Source: Megalobrama amblycephala
Taxonomy: Eukaryota; Chordata; Actinopteri; Cypriniformes; Xenocyprididae
Direction: 5' to 3'
Assembly: GCF_018812025.1 (NCBI RefSeq)
Contig: NC_063050.1
Coordinates: 11,270,282-11,334,281, forward strand
Length of the DNA stretch: 64,000 nt
Shown here: positions 10,191 through 22,597 of the stretch, piece after piece
Numbering within the stretch: position 1 is the first letter of the stretch
How the letters are laid out: each line of letters begins with the position of its first letter
Notes under the pieces: model-generated
Database searches by the model: none
The model's input: only the letters and a program-made list of their open reading frames with translations
Told to the model about the DNA's origin: nothing
Made by a program: the position numbers and the translations under genes

Positions 10191-11911
10191 GAGACAGGGT
10201 TCCCACGCGTCCTGAAAAAACTAGAAAACCTGGAAAAATAATCAACAAAATTAAATAAAATTATGAGCTTCCAGCGTGACAGCCATATGCATTCTACTTA
10301 TGTCTGTTGGTTTGTTGCTACCCCAAACAGCATATTTAAATACTGTTTAGAAAACACAAAGTACAGCAACTGCTTTGTTATGGCTTACGGCTGAATGTAC
10401 CATCAGCGCCATCTACTGTCACAGACTGAATGTTATGTGCAATTTCATTCAGCGCATCTCCTTGATTTGTTCTGTTGCCATTCTTCTCATCCGTTTGGGC
10501 TTGTTTCGGAGTGCGCATGCACATTCATTTTTAATTGTATGCCTGATGAACGGCTTCGTTATTTTTTCTCATCTCATCACATTGTCACAAAGTATATCTC
10601 GTCACATTGACAGTTATGAATTATAATGAATCACGTAGCCTATATTTTCAACAAAAAAATAGCTAAATTAAACAAAAGTTTATATGTTTTCATCCCTGAA
10701 TACTTCTGTTGGTCGTTTAACATTTCTATTGTAAAACAGCTGACAAATATTAAATGCTGAGTTTGTTTATCTCACACTTTATGACCGAAGCGTCTCGCTT
10801 GAATTCATGATCATCATTCAGCAGCTTCTGTAAACATAAAGCCTGCCTACTTTGATTTGATTAGTCATTTCAAAAATTTTTTACATTAATGAGCGGTGTT
10901 TGACTACTGACAGCTGAGACGAGAATGTCCATAATCTTGGCGTTGATCGTGTTTTTCATATTTCATCATTTTTAACCTAATTTGGAGTAGCTTCTTATGA
11001 AATTGGTAGCATCAGCGGAACAATTTGATTAAAAATATATATATTGTTATATATACCTTATATATTATGTTTCTAGTAAATTTCTTTAATGAAAAACCAG
11101 GGGAACCCCAGGGTATTTTTTCTGGGCCTTATGGGGTCTGGGACATTAAAACTTTATTTTTTAACCCTCTACCGCATGGTGTTGCCATATGGCAACATAC
11201 TCTTTGCGTTCATTTCCTTGCCACTGTCTCTTGAAGAGAACATTCTAGGTTTTTTTGTTGGTAAGAGAAGACCTTAGTTTAGCCAATAATGTGCTTTGGT
11301 TAAGTCACATGACATGCAATTTTTTTCTGTGTTTTTTCTCCATATGGCAATTACATTGTGACACCAGTAGGTGGTGACATGTGACTGATAAAAATGTGTT
11401 TGTCATTGAATCATTCAAGAGATTTGATCAGAAATGCTGATTCATCCAGTAATGAAACAACTCAAGTGTTTATGAGTAACTGAATCATTCACTCGAACCA
11501 TTTTTTTTTTTTAAATATTTGATCATTTACTTTGTAAAATCATGTAGTCCTATTTGTTCATATTATTATTCACAATACTGAAAATAAGTTGATTATCTGA
11601 AAATGTTTATTCTGTCTAAGTCAGTGACTTTATACTTTGTTTTATTCTTAAATGTTATTGTGTCTTGTTGTATGTGTGCACTGGTAGCATCAACATTAGG
11701 GTAAATTCCGTGTGTGCGCAAGCACTCTTGGCAATAAAGCTCTTTCTGAATCTGATAACAAATCTGCCTTATAAACACAGTAAACAGCAGCCAAGACCAG
11801 AGAGAAACAAAGACAGGAATGCCAGGCTAAGACGTTTAGCTTACAAGTAGGCATCATTCTAAGAACCACAGCTCATCTGTCAAGACGTACTGCAAGACCC
11901 AAGAACAAATA
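10191..11911. other. intergenic, no gene seen
   Basis: AT-rich sequence with a (TA)-rich patch at 11030-11065. A possible decayed repeat lies at 10380-10620 ('cagcgccatctactgtcac'). The motif 'ggtgttgccatatggcaacat' at 11178-11198 is a small imperfect palindrome. Short open frames here show no recognisable domain. Confidence 0.45.
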
Positions 11912-12279
11912 ATGGAATTAGAGGACTTTTATGAAAATGAACTCAGAAATAATAAGAACACAACTGGACTCCAGAGACACTGCCAGGATGAAGGAAGAGC
12001 TCAAAATCGCAGTAAGCAAAGCATTTCATTTGAGGCATCAGGAAGGTTTCAGGAAATGATAACTGTTAGATTTTAATATTTTTTTTCCAAGACAAATATG
12101 TCAATATTTCTACTTTTATATTTTTTTTATATATCTATTAACACATTTTTTCTTTTTACTTTTTTTCAGTATATTTTCTTGTTTGCATATTTTACAGTAG
12201 TAAAAAAAATAATAATTTTGATTTGAACATTCATATTTCAGGTTTATATTTTAGGTAGATAACTTATTTTTAGTAAATT

Positions 12280-12650
12280 ACCTTCTTATATTTCAAAACT
12301 CTCAGCTTTTCATACAAACAGTTATGGTATGTGTTACATGACGGTGGTGTATCAAACATACAATGAGGAAGATAAGAGTTAAACAAGTCCTTACTTGATA
12401 ATTCACAGGGAGAATCCAGAATCCAGATAAGAACATACACCAACTCAGAACAAACAAGACCCGACAAAGACACACCAACAGAACTGAACTGATATACACA
12501 GACTAATAAACTAAAATGACTAACAGCTGTGATGAATATGATTAGTGTCCATGGTAACAGATTGTGATGGGAAACTAGAACAAAGAAGCACATGACAGAA
12601 GAAAACAAACAAACTGAAAGTTCATGTAGAGTGTGGATGTGACAGAATGC
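12280..12650 (-). repeat. dispersed repeat, inverted relative at 23118-23420
   Basis: The minus strand here and the plus strand at 23118-23420 are closely similar (e.g. 'catgaactttcagtttgttt', 'ttcatcacagctgttagt', 'gtgtctttgtcgggtcttgt'). Both have long open frames, but the similarity includes silent and non-silent changes and indels, so I treat it as a repeat rather than a gene. Confidence 0.65.
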
Positions 12651-12927
12651 TTTTCCTTTTATTCCCTGATTGGGCATGGAATGACTTGCAAAAGGTACTC
12701 TAGTTTGAGTTTTTTTGTCACCTTTGAATACTTTTAAATGTATTTTGCAAACTGATTTAAAGGAGTCTTGTAAGTGCTTTTCTTGACCCTATTTTTATTA
12801 ACTGTGTTTTTTTTAGCACACTGTTTTTGTGTGAAACTCTGTGTGCTGCCGTCTTGACTAAGTCTCCCTGGAACAAGAGATTGTGATATCTCAATGGGAT
12901 CTTCCTGTTTAAATATAGGATAAATAA

Positions 12928-12932
<5 letters not shown>

Positions 12933-13013
<81 letters not shown>
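12933..13013. repeat. (TA)n microsatellite
   Basis: About 40 uninterrupted TA units, ending 17 bp before the Tc1 element. Confidence 0.97.
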
Positions 13014-13017
<4 letters not shown>

Positions 13018-13290
13018 TTCTAAATATATACAGTGGGTACGGAAAGTATTCAGACCCCCTTAAATTTTTCATTTTTTGTTATATTGCAGCCATTTGCTAA
13101 AATCATTTAAGTTCATTTTTTTCCTCATTAATGTACACACAGCACCCCATATTGACAGAAAAACACAGAATTGTTGACATTTTTGCAGATTTATTAAAAA
13201 AGAAAAACTGAAATATCACATGGTCCTAAGTATTCAGACCCTTTGCTCAGTATTTAGTAGAAGCACCCTTTTGATCTAATACAGCCATGA

Positions 13291-15594
13291 CCCACACAGC
13301 AGGGGACTCCTAGGCGGATCCGCATTCAAATTGCCAAATCCGCGTGACTGTCACATTCGTTTTGACACCGCCCAGAGGATCAGATCCGCCTCCGGGCGAC
13401 GCCATAAATTCTACTGTCAATCAGCGGGTTTTGAGCGGACCCATGTTGGATCCGCGGACGCGCACGCGCCTTTACTGTAACGGTTGTATCAATTTGCGGG
13501 TCCCAAACGGACCCGCCGCGGAGGTAAGGTTTTAATCGCGGATGCAGCGCGGAGCCAAGGCGGGGTCCGCGATCCGCCTTCGTTACAGATCCGTCACTGC
13601 GCGCAAGTGAACTCCGATACGGGTCCGTTCGCGGCAGAGGTGTATAGTCCAGGGGTCAGAAAGTAAAAGTCCTGCTATATTTTTTTTTCACCCGCTGAAG
13701 TGCTGTTAAAGTTAATGAGATAAATAAGTGATTAATTGAGTGATGATTGAGCATTATTGAAGACACCTGATGATAACAAGCAGACTCGCCAAAGGAGAAA
13801 ATCACAATTTTTAAGCCACCATCACAGAGGTCATGGTTTGCTTTAGTTGGGCTCTTGACCCTTCACTTTTTAATATTGGAATTTGTTTGGGCTGCTGTAA
13901 CTGAGTTGTAACAGCCAGACAAGCAAAGAGAAAATATGATCAGGTGGTGTTGGTTGTTTTCACATAATCATTATTTGATATGATCTCGTTTAGAACCCAA
14001 TCTCTGAGTTAGATTTACATAGTGATGGCGAAATGAAGCTTTGTGAAGCACCGATGCTTTCCCCTCAAGTGTTTCATGAAAAGGTTCATTACTCGAAGCT
14101 TTTCAACACGGTGCACACTAACGACATCTTGTGGTCAAAAGGTAGAAAAAGGTAGAAAAACCCAGACGCATAAATCAGTTTGTGCTATGAAAAGCGTATA
14201 AAACAATGTAAATTATTATTATACATAAAAAAGTCTTTCACGTGTCATTTTACTTACACAATTTGAATAAATGAGTCTGAATAAAATTTCGGGGGAGAAA
14301 TAGGCAAGCTTTGGCATATATTATCAAAATAAATGATTGTCATAGAATGAAGTATGAACTGGGAATAAATACAAACTGAGCACTTGTAAATATTTATTCG
14401 TATTATGGCATATTCTTTTGCTAAAATGCAAATGACACTTCACATTTGCGCAAGGGTTCACGTTATGTGAATCAGATTACGAAGCAGTCACGTGGTCGTG
14501 TGCGAAAACGAAGCTTCGGACGTCACCGATCACGTGGTTATAGCAAAACGAATCAAGCTCCGATACAGTGCTTCACTGTGAGATGTTTCGTTTTTTTGAT
14601 ACAAGCTTCGAAGCTTCGGTGTCAAACGTCACATCACTAGATTTACATTATTGATTACAGCAGCACTGTGATTATACAGAAGATCAGTTTTATCAATAAA
14701 ATATGAAGGATTTCTTAAAAGTTGTTCTGATCAACAAAAAAAAAAAACCCTATTTTTAGGCACACACAGACATCAAGACGGTGACAAGCAACATATTCTG
14801 ATAAACTGATCAACTCTGAACATTAGAAAACAAGCTACTAAAAAGTCACAGAAAAACAGCAAAATTTAAATAGTGAGAATAAAGAAATTACTAAGACAAT
14901 TCAGCTCATAATTTATTCATGCAGCAATGTATGATGGGAGCCGTAGATGAGTTTTGATTGGTGGCACCCAGAATGCATTGCAACATGCTTTATTATTCTC
15001 ACCATTGTTGAGATTCACAGGCTGATTCTTGATGTCTGTGTCTAAATGAAAGCCTTTTTTCTCAGAACAACTTTTAATGATTGATTTATTTTGAAAAAAA
15101 AAAAACTGGATCTTGTGCTGAAGATTCAAAGTTCTGCTGTAATCAATAATGTAAATCTAACTCAGAGATTGAGCTCTAAATGTGTTCAGTGATTCAGATC
15201 AAATAATGATTATGTGGAAACATAACCAACACCACCTGATCATCTTTTAACTTTGCTTGTCTGGCTGGTTTTAATGCAGTTAAAACTGCCCAAATAAATT
15301 TTAATATTAAAAAGTCAAGGGTCAAGAGCTCAACTAAAGCAAACCCTGACCTCTGTGATGGTGTCTTAAAAATTGTGATTTTCTCCTTTGGTGATTCTGC
15401 TTGTTATCATCAGGTGTCTTCAATAATGGTCAATCATCACTCAATTAATTACTTAATTATCTCATTAACTTTAACACCGCTTCATTGGTGGAAAAAAAAA
15501 TTTGGCAGGACTTTTACTTTTTGAGCCCTGGACTTTCCACCTCTGCGCGATACCTCCGCGGTGGATCCGCCACGGAGTCCTTTTGCTGTGTGGG
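13291..15594. mobile_element. foldback (long hairpin) element inside the Tc1 transposase
   Basis: Ends CCCACACAGCA and TGCTGTGTGGG. Flanked by GA (13289-13290 and 15595-15596), giving a 2-bp duplication consistent with the uninterrupted Tc1 order 'gccatgagtcttttt'. The arms mirror each other almost throughout: the gtccagggGtcag segment, the 'gatgattga..attattgaagacacctgatgataacaagcag' module, and 'atctctgagttagatttacattattgattacagcag'. They meet at the core 'acacagacatcaag' / 'cttgatgtctgtgt' (14764 and 15026). The left arm is interrupted by the hAT at 14020-14639. Confidence 0.82.
14020..14639. mobile_element. 620-bp non-autonomous hAT element, copy 1
   Basis: Termini TAGTGATG.../...CATCACTA, flanked by the perfect 8-bp duplication GATTTACA (14012-14019 and 14640-14647). 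The interior is rich in 'gaagctt(c)' words. A 622-bp relative with its own 8-bp duplication is at 55557-56178. Confidence 0.93.
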
Positions 15595-15596
15595 GA

Positions 15597-16600
15597 GTCT
15601 TTTTGGGAAAGATGCAACAAGTTTTTCACACCTGGATTTGAGGATCCTCTGCCATTCCTCCTTGCAGATCCTCTCCAGTTCTGTCAGGTTGGATGGTAAA
15701 CGTTGGTGGACAGCCATTTTTAGGTCTCTCCAGAGATGCTCAATTGGGTTTAAGTCAGGGCTATGGATGGGCCATTCAAGAACAGTCACGGAGTTGTTGT
15801 GAAGGCACTCCTTCGTTATTTTAGCTGTGTGCTTAGGGTCATTGTCTTGTTGGAAGGTAAACCTTCGGCCCAGTCTGAGGTCCTGAGTACTCTGGAGAAG
15901 GTTTTCGTCCAGGATATCCCTGTACTTGGCCGCATTCATCTTTCCCTCGATTGCAACCAGTCGTCCTGTCCCTGCAGCTGAAAAACACCCCCACAGCATG
16001 ATGCTGCCACCACCATGCTTCACTGTTGGGACTGTATTGGACAGGTGATGAGCAGTGCCTGGTTTTCTCCACACATACCGCTTAGAATTAAGGACAAAAA
16101 GTTCTATCTTGGTTTCATTAGACCAGAGAATCATATTTCTCACCATCTTGGAGTCCTTCAGGTGTTTTTTAGCAAACTCCATGCAGGCTTTTATGTGTCT
16201 TGCTCAGGAGAGGCTTCTGTCGGGCCACTCTGCCATAAAGCCCTGACTGGTGGAGGGCTGCAGTGATGGTTGACTTTCTACAACTTTCTCCCATCTCCCG
16301 ACTGCATCTCTGGAGCTCAGCCACAGTGATCTTTGGGTTCTCCTTTACCTCTCTCACCAAGGCTCTTCTCCCCCGATAGCTCAGTTTGGCCGGACGGCCA
16401 GCTCTAGGAAGGGTTCTGGTCGTCCCAAACGTCTTTCATTTAAGGATTATGGAGGCCAGTGTGCTCTTAGGAACCTTAAGTGCAGCAGAAATTTTTTTGT
16501 AACCTTGGCCAGATCTGTGCCTTGCCACAATTCTGTCTCTGAGCTCTTCAGGCAGTTCCTTTGACTCATGATTCTCATTTGCTCTGACATGCACTGTGAG
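15597..16600 (-). pseudogene. Tc1-like transposase, degenerate
   Basis: Minus-strand pieces in more than one frame. A helix-turn-helix DNA-binding region (ELRDRIVARHRSGQGYKKIS...) lies around 16440-16570, a middle part (GRPAKLS, ELQRCSREMGE) at about 16170-16430, and a catalytic domain at about 15597-16182. Of the DDE triad the first position reads WSNETKIEL, i.e. Asn where Tc1 transposases have Asp. The second Asp (FQQDNDPKHTA) and the Glu (SPDLNPIEHLW) remain. The C-terminus is cut at KRL by the foldback element, and the N-terminal side is cut by the hAT at 16622. No in-frame ATG precedes the DNA-binding part. The enzyme would cut and rejoin DNA at TA sites. This copy is dead. Confidence 0.9.
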
Positions 16601-16621
16601 CTGTAAGGTCATATAGACAGG

Positions 16622-18811
16622 CAGAGATGGGCATAAATACATGGAAATGTATTTAAAATACAAATACAAAATACTGTGTGGAAAAATTTATTTAAATACA
16701 AATACAAAATACTGTGTGGGAAAATGTATTTAAATACAAATACAGTATTTTGTATTTTGAAAATACACAAAATACATGTGAAATTGAAGATTCAGTGCAG
16801 GTATCCCTATTAGGCTGAAATCTATCTGGGCCTATTCTGAATGCCAAAAAGCATTTAGATGTGTGCAACTACTTAGAAACTTTCGCTTTAATTTTATATA
16901 CCTCTTCCCTTCCCCTGCCCTGTAGGAAATAAAAAACTACAAAAAACCCCCAAAAAACTAATTTTTAACTTTTATTATGTTTTATCACCATCATTAAAAG
17001 CCAATGTGACAATGTGTAATTTGTTAAGCTAATTATAAATAGTCACTGTGAATTAAGAAACTACATAGGCCTACTGACTTTTAATTCCTTACCTCATTTC
17101 TGCACTCTCTGTCATTCTCTCTCTGTCATTCTCTCTCTCTCTCTCTTTCTTAAGTGCTTGCTTCCTTGCTGGTAAAACTTATGTAGTGCAAAATAGCAGC
17201 CATTTATATACTTACTTCTGACAAGGTTACAATGTAGTCTATTACTTATGGTGAACACTATTAAAAAAAACTGTAAAACTGTGGGAACCTTTTCTGCTAT
17301 ATAGCAAATAATAGGGATGGGTGATATGACAATATATGGCATGGTTTCACAATTATCAATATCAGTTTTGATACCACAGCAAAAACTGAATTTCAAACTC
17401 TTTTGATGCTTTTTTTTACGCAAGTAGTATAGTATCTTTTATATTTATTTAATGTAAAGTTTATTTGTTTCTATATACATAATTAGAAAATATAAAGTTT
17501 ATCTAAAATAAAAAAATTTTTAATTAGAAATCATTTGGCACTTTTTTTGGTGAACAATAAAACTAAAAGTGTAGTGTATCTTTCATCATTGTCATCACAA
17601 ATGCACACAATTACTACGCTAAACTGATGGAGACAGACAATGATTAACCTAATTATTTCGTTTCTACATAAACAAACATTTGCATAGATGGGTAAAAACA
17701 ATCAGAATTTGGAAATGTGTCCATTTAGATTTTCATAAAGCACCATGTTTGTAAAATTTTAAATGATTACATTTACAAAATGAGCCTGCATAGCAGAAAT
17801 AATGAATAAAGTAATGGTCGGTGTTTAATACAATCGTTAATTGAAATAAAATAATTAATGAATTAAAAAACATATATAACACAGTATTGTTCAATTTAGT
17901 GTTATACATATGTTATCATATTAATATGTTTTGTTCTAATGTCTCAAGTCACAATTTCAAGTTTACTGGGTTTAACTTGATTATTTGGGTAGGGTTTAAG
18001 AAGTGTACTAAAAAACTTTTTCACATGTGTCGTCAAAATGACCTACAACCTAATCAGTTTACATGTGAAGAAATCCATTTATTCACAAACTTCTCACGAG
18101 ACGAGTGTTTGACATAGTATAAGAGGTGTTTGACAAATTATTCGGCAAATTACTTCCTCTCATTGCTGCTTTTTGGTGGTTTGGAGAACAATTACTCAGA
18201 GTCGCCCTCTGTCGATTTTCACAGAATTATACAATGGAGAGCACGTCAAGCATAAAAGCCTAACCGTGCGTTCACACCGCCGCCGGCGAGAGCGTCAACA
18301 GTCGCCTTGGCCGCCCTGCCAACAACGCTGTACTGTTCGTTCAAACCGCCGCCGACGGGAGGGTCAAAGTAAATGACAAGTCGCGTCAACCAATCGGAAC
18401 CCTCTCAAGCGAGGACCTCTACATTCCAATTGGTTGCCGCCGAACCGCGTCATAGCTCATTACCATAAAGTTAACCTGATTTCAACTCTCCTCGACGCTC
18501 TCACCGTCCAAGAGCTCGCCGCCGGCTCTCATTGAAAATGAATGACTAGCGTCACTTTGACGCTCTCGCCGCCGGCGGCGCCGCCGCCGGCGGTGTGAAC
18601 ACACAGTTAACACACAGTTAACACACACAAAATACTCAAAAAATGAGTATTTTGAGTATTTTGAAAATACAAAAATACTCATCTTAAATGTATTTAAATA
18701 CAAATTACATTTGATTTTTTCCAAAGGCTTTAAAATACAAAATACAAAATAGTATTTTGTATTTCAAATACGTATTTTAAATACATGTATCTGCAATACT
18801 GCCCATCCCTG
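16622..18811. mobile_element. hAT element inserted in the Tc1 element
   Basis: Ends CAGAGATGGGCA and TGCCCATCCCTG, flanked by the 8-bp duplication TAGACAGG (16614-16621 and 18812-18819). Subterminal regions carry tandem 'tttaaatacaaatacaaaatac' words in inverted orientation (16650-16760 and 18640-18790). The interior is non-coding, with a (CT)n patch at 17107-17155. No transposase. Confidence 0.92.
18264..18607. mobile_element. GC-rich Harbinger-like MITE nested in the hAT
   Basis: Flanked by TAA (18261-18263 and 18608-18610). Ends CCGTGCGTTCACACCGCC and the near complement GGTGTGAACACACAGT. It holds CG-rich runs 'gccgccggcg' at both ends in a very AT-rich neighbourhood. The 3-bp TAA duplication fits PIF/Harbinger. 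Inference only, as there is no transposase. Confidence 0.65.
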
Positions 18812-19941
18812 TAGACAGGTGTGTGGCTTTCCTAATAAAGTCCAATCAGTATAATCAAACACAGCTGGACTCAGATGAAGGTGTAGAACCATCTCAATAA
18901 TGATCAGAAGAAATGGACAGCACCCGAGTTAAATATATGAGTGTCACAGCAAAGGGTCTGAATACTTAGGACCATGTGATATTTCAGTTTTTCGTTTTTA
19001 ATAAATCTGCAAAAATGTCAACAATTCTGTGTTTTTCTGTCAATATGGGGTGCTGTGTGTACATTAATGAGGAAAGAAAATAAAATTAAATGATTTTAGC
19101 AAATGGCTGCAATATAACAAAGAGTGAAAAATTTAAGGGGGTCTGAATACTTTCCGTACCCACTGTATATAGTTCTGTCATGAAGCTCTAGATGGCGCAA
19201 GCTGATAGGTCAACCGGCTTGCAATCACATCATTCTCTATAGGGCACAGCTGATTGGTTGCTGCTCTATCAGTAGCCATTAAGCTTGCTTCTCAACTCTC
19301 AAATACCTGCCTGTTGTTTGCTATAGCAGTTGTAGCAGAAATTTACCATGACAGAACTGACAATATGGAGTGTATTCATTAGTATTTGTGTTTTGTTCCT
19401 GTTTGGCAGGAAGTAGATGTTTGGTGGTGATCACAGTGTGTCTCGGGATACTCTGTCTTTTCCTGATTGCTGTTATCATATATCAGCACTTTCGGGGCAC
19501 TTCTAAACAGGGTTTGTTTTTCTGTACATCATTTCTTTTCTTTCCTTTTTTTGTCTTATTTTATGTTTACAGTTTTAAAAAGTTCAGTTTCTATTAGGTT
19601 ATCTGTGGGGTCCAGATGGCTTGTTCATATCCAAAGAGGAGATGAGCTGGTCTGACAGCAGGCAGTACTGCAGGGATCGAGGAGCTGATCTGGTCATTAT
19701 CGACACTGAAGAGAAGCAGGTGAGTTTGTGTGAGAGTCTGTTCATGAATGAGAGGAATCACACTTATTCCTGTTTTTATTCACACACAGAGACACATAAC
19801 TTCATTTGTCAAGGAGAGTGTGTGGATTGGTTTGACTGATGCTGTGTTCATATCTTGCTCCATCACAAGCTTAATTAGACCTTATTTGAGCTGTTATCAT
19901 ACGTCATTTGCTGGTCTGAAATGTTAAGGTGAAAATCACAG

Positions 19942-22420
19942 TAGACTTGTGCCGATATTCGGTAATACGATATATCGCGCTGTGGTGTATAAAGTACTTG
20001 AAAACCATACTTGAGTAAAAGTATAGATATCTTACCAGAAAATGACTTTGGTAGAAGTTTACTTGAGTAAAAGTTTTAAGTACTTAAGTACGAGTATTTT
20101 TTTATATATTAAACGTACTTAAGTATTGAAAGTAAAAGTACAAGTAAATGTAAAACACAAAAAGAGCAAAAAAAATTATTAAAAATTGTTCTATACACAG
20201 TTTGAGCAGCAAGATTGTGTTCAATTTTAACTCTTTCTTACATTTTGTTTCTTTGAATTTAAAAAATAGCTGAATGTTCATTGTAATTTTTAAATATAAA
20301 AAAACTAATATAATTATACACTGATCGTTCATATTAAGTCATAGTGCATTATAACTAATGTAAGAGACAACTTTAAAATGTTAAAATGTAAATGTAGAAA
20401 TTAAAAATGAACAATATTAACCTTTATTAACCTTATTTAATGTTACAAATGGACTATTATTGTGGTGTCACAATTTCATATCCAAACGGTCATGCCTAAA
20501 AATTACCATCTTTACACGCAGACATAGCATGGGTCTATTATATGTATACTTTCACACATTATTTGCCTCTATTTTAGAAAACTTGATTATCTAATCAAAA
20601 TATGTGTTGCAGATAAAAAAGAACTGAAATCGAATGCATTTCTGATTTATGTTTCTGTCGCTGTATGATGAGAATACAGTTTAAATATGCAACTTTGCTG
20701 GATAACGAATGCATAATAGTGAACAAATGGATATAAACTAATACAAATGAATGGTAACAATCGTGACATTAAACAGTGTTTTTGTCATATTGTTTTAAGC
20801 GCTTGAGGTACTACTAATAATGTTAGCATCCTCTCAGCCTCGATGGCAAACATATTACTGTTCTCCACTAATGCAGCATCTAGTCAACAAACTAATTACT
20901 TTATAATGATATGAAATCATCTACTGTAGTGTACACTGTATAACATACCATTTTGTTGTCTGTTTTAAATCTGTTTTTGAAGTGTCCCACTCTGTGCAGC
21001 GTGCAGCCTCACATCACGTGTCAAAACAAACTCTACGAGGCATCAGTGATAGTTTTTATTTTACCTCTAGAGGTCGCTCTCGCAACGCACGCAACCCAGA
21101 AAATGAAATAAACTGCGGTTGTGCGAGCACTTGTTTGCACATGCTTGCTTGCCTTGCAGTCTGTGTTCTTTCGACTTTATTTTGTAGTAAGTAACGAAAC
21201 TGCTTTGGTAAAATTTATCGGAGTAAAAGTATACATTTTATTTAGGAAATGTAGTGGAGTAAAAGTAAAAGTTGACAGAAATAGAAAAACTCAAGTAAAG
21301 TACAGATTCTCCCAAAAAATACTTAAGTACTGTAACAAAGTATTATTACTTCGTTACATTACACCACTGATATCGCGATAATGAATATGCACAATATTGT
21401 TATTGTGGGCATTTCAAAATACCGTAAATAATAATTTATAACCAATTATTAAATTTTTTATAATGCATTTAAGATCACTTTCCCCATCAACCGTTCCCAA
21501 ACACCGCTGTTTTCTGCGTCAAAAGAACACACGCTCAGATGTAAACAAGCCCAATGTGCATGAGAAGCACATGGCGCGAAAGTGCACGTTCACCCTCTGT
21601 CAGCAGAGGACGCTGATGGAACAGCAGAATGCAGCAGTTTCCCCAGAATCCTCGCAAACAAAGCAACTGCTCTAATGAAGAGTATTTAAAATGCTTCAAA
21701 CAGCCATTCATTTTTTTTGTAATCTTAATGTTGTTCATCACAGCACCAAATACTTAATACTTAAAGACTTAATAGGCTATTTATTTTCAAACTTAAAAAT
21801 GTTTATATTTTAATCTGGACTACAACATGCCCTAATGATTAGAAATGTTCTGATTACTTGTTATTGTTCAGTAAAACTTTGAAACATACAGCTTTATTAG
21901 TTAACATGTTAATTCATTATTACCAAACTGACAATGAAAAATACTTATATAGCATTAATTAGTCTTAGTTAATGTTAATTTCTTAGTTACTGTTTAATAA
22001 CATTACTAAAATCAAAAGAACTTATTTAATGGATCTGAGATAAAACTAACAATGATCAGTTGTATTTCTTAACTAACATTAACAAAAAATAATACTCTCT
22101 GTAACAAATGTAGCTATTGCTCAATCTTAGTTAATGCATTAAATAATGAGGTTAATGCATTAAATAATAATAATGAAACGTATTGTAAAGTGTTGCCTGT
22201 TGTTCTTTATAGCCTAATTCTTTTGCACTTTAATCTGTTTGAAAATTTTACTTTATATATTTTTAATATATTGTATTATTGCATTTAAACATTCAGAGGT
22301 TTGTTTGTTAATACAAAAATAGTTCTTAAATCTGTTATACTATAACACTTTTTTTTTTTTTGCAACTTATTTCTTCAGCAATTAATCGCAACATGAAAAT
22401 TTGATACCGTCACATGCCTA
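19942..22420. mobile_element. hAT element interrupted by another hAT
   Basis: Outer ends TAGACTTGTGCCGATAT and the imperfect complement of its right end (TAGGCATGTGACGGTAT), flanked by the 8-bp duplication AATCACAG (19934-19941 and 22421-22428). Interrupted at 19980 by a second element. It starts about 100 bp beyond the truncated lectin exon. No transposase ORF. Confidence 0.88.
19980..21369. mobile_element. nested hAT element, 1390 bp
   Basis: Ends CTGTGGTGTA and TTACACCACTG, flanked by a perfect 8-bp duplication ATATCGCG (19972-19979 and 21370-21377). Subterminal 'acttgagtaaaagta' words are typical of an abundant cyprinid hAT family (recognition from memory). Non-coding interior. Confidence 0.92.
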
Positions 22421-22597
22421 AATCACAGTAAAGTACAGGGACTGTATTAACAAAAAATTTATTGTGCCATTAAGAGTTATCCTAAATAACAGTAAAAGTG
22501 CTTGACAGCGGCCAAGTGGGGCATGTGCCCCAGTAAAATCTTGTTATGCCACAGTAAAATTTTCTTAATAAATATTTTTCTGATGAGGTAGATTACA

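Larger units (their letters stand above)
13031..19165 (-). mobile_element. Tc1-like transposon, expanded to 6.1 kb by nested insertions
   Basis: Ends CAGTGGGTACGGAAAG and its complement, with TA at 13029-13030 and 19166-19167. Terminal inverted repeats are about 215 bp (13031-13245 and 18953-19165), each with an outer and an inner copy of 'aagtattcagaccc'. This is the IR/DR layout known for Sleeping Beauty-type Tc1 elements. Removing the insertions at 13291-15594 and 16622-18811 leaves about 1.64 kb, the usual Tc1 length. It lies in intron 1 of the broken plus-strand lectin gene. Confidence 0.93.
11912..19840 (+). pseudogene. CD209-like C-type lectin gene, truncated in the lectin domain
   Basis: Exons: 11912-12011 (ATG, cytoplasmic tail MELEDFYENEL..., phase-1 donor A|GTAAGC); 19410-19511 (acceptor GGCAG; SRCLVVITVCLGILCL... 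single membrane anchor, no coiled-coil neck, donor G|GTTTGT); 19598-19719 (lectin exon with SWSDSRQYCRDRGADLVII, donor CAG|GTGAGT); 19790-19840 (start of the next lectin exon, ending at VWIGLTD). After 19840 the sequence no longer matches the paralogues, and the last lectin exon (EPN/WND) is absent from this strand. The 7.4-kb first intron contains the Tc1 nest at 13031-19165. The phases agree with the intact minus-strand copy at 35336-40247. Each surviving exon is open, so damage is at the 3' end only. As a product it would be a type II membrane protein lacking the sugar-binding site. It could also be an assembly break. Confidence 0.75.

Noticed and set aside
12270..12677. 135-codon open frame with hydrophobic segments
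   Set aside because: A similar frame occurs at 23118-23456 in opposite orientation inside a hairpin element. The shared sequence is a dispersed repeat with indels, not a conserved gene.
12757..13017. Open frame with alternating Tyr/Ile residues
   Set aside because: It is the (TA)n microsatellite read in frame, as is the similar one at 63155-63349.
15763..16266. Plus-strand frames across the Tc1 transposase
   Set aside because: They are antisense to the transposase, which carries the recognisable motifs.
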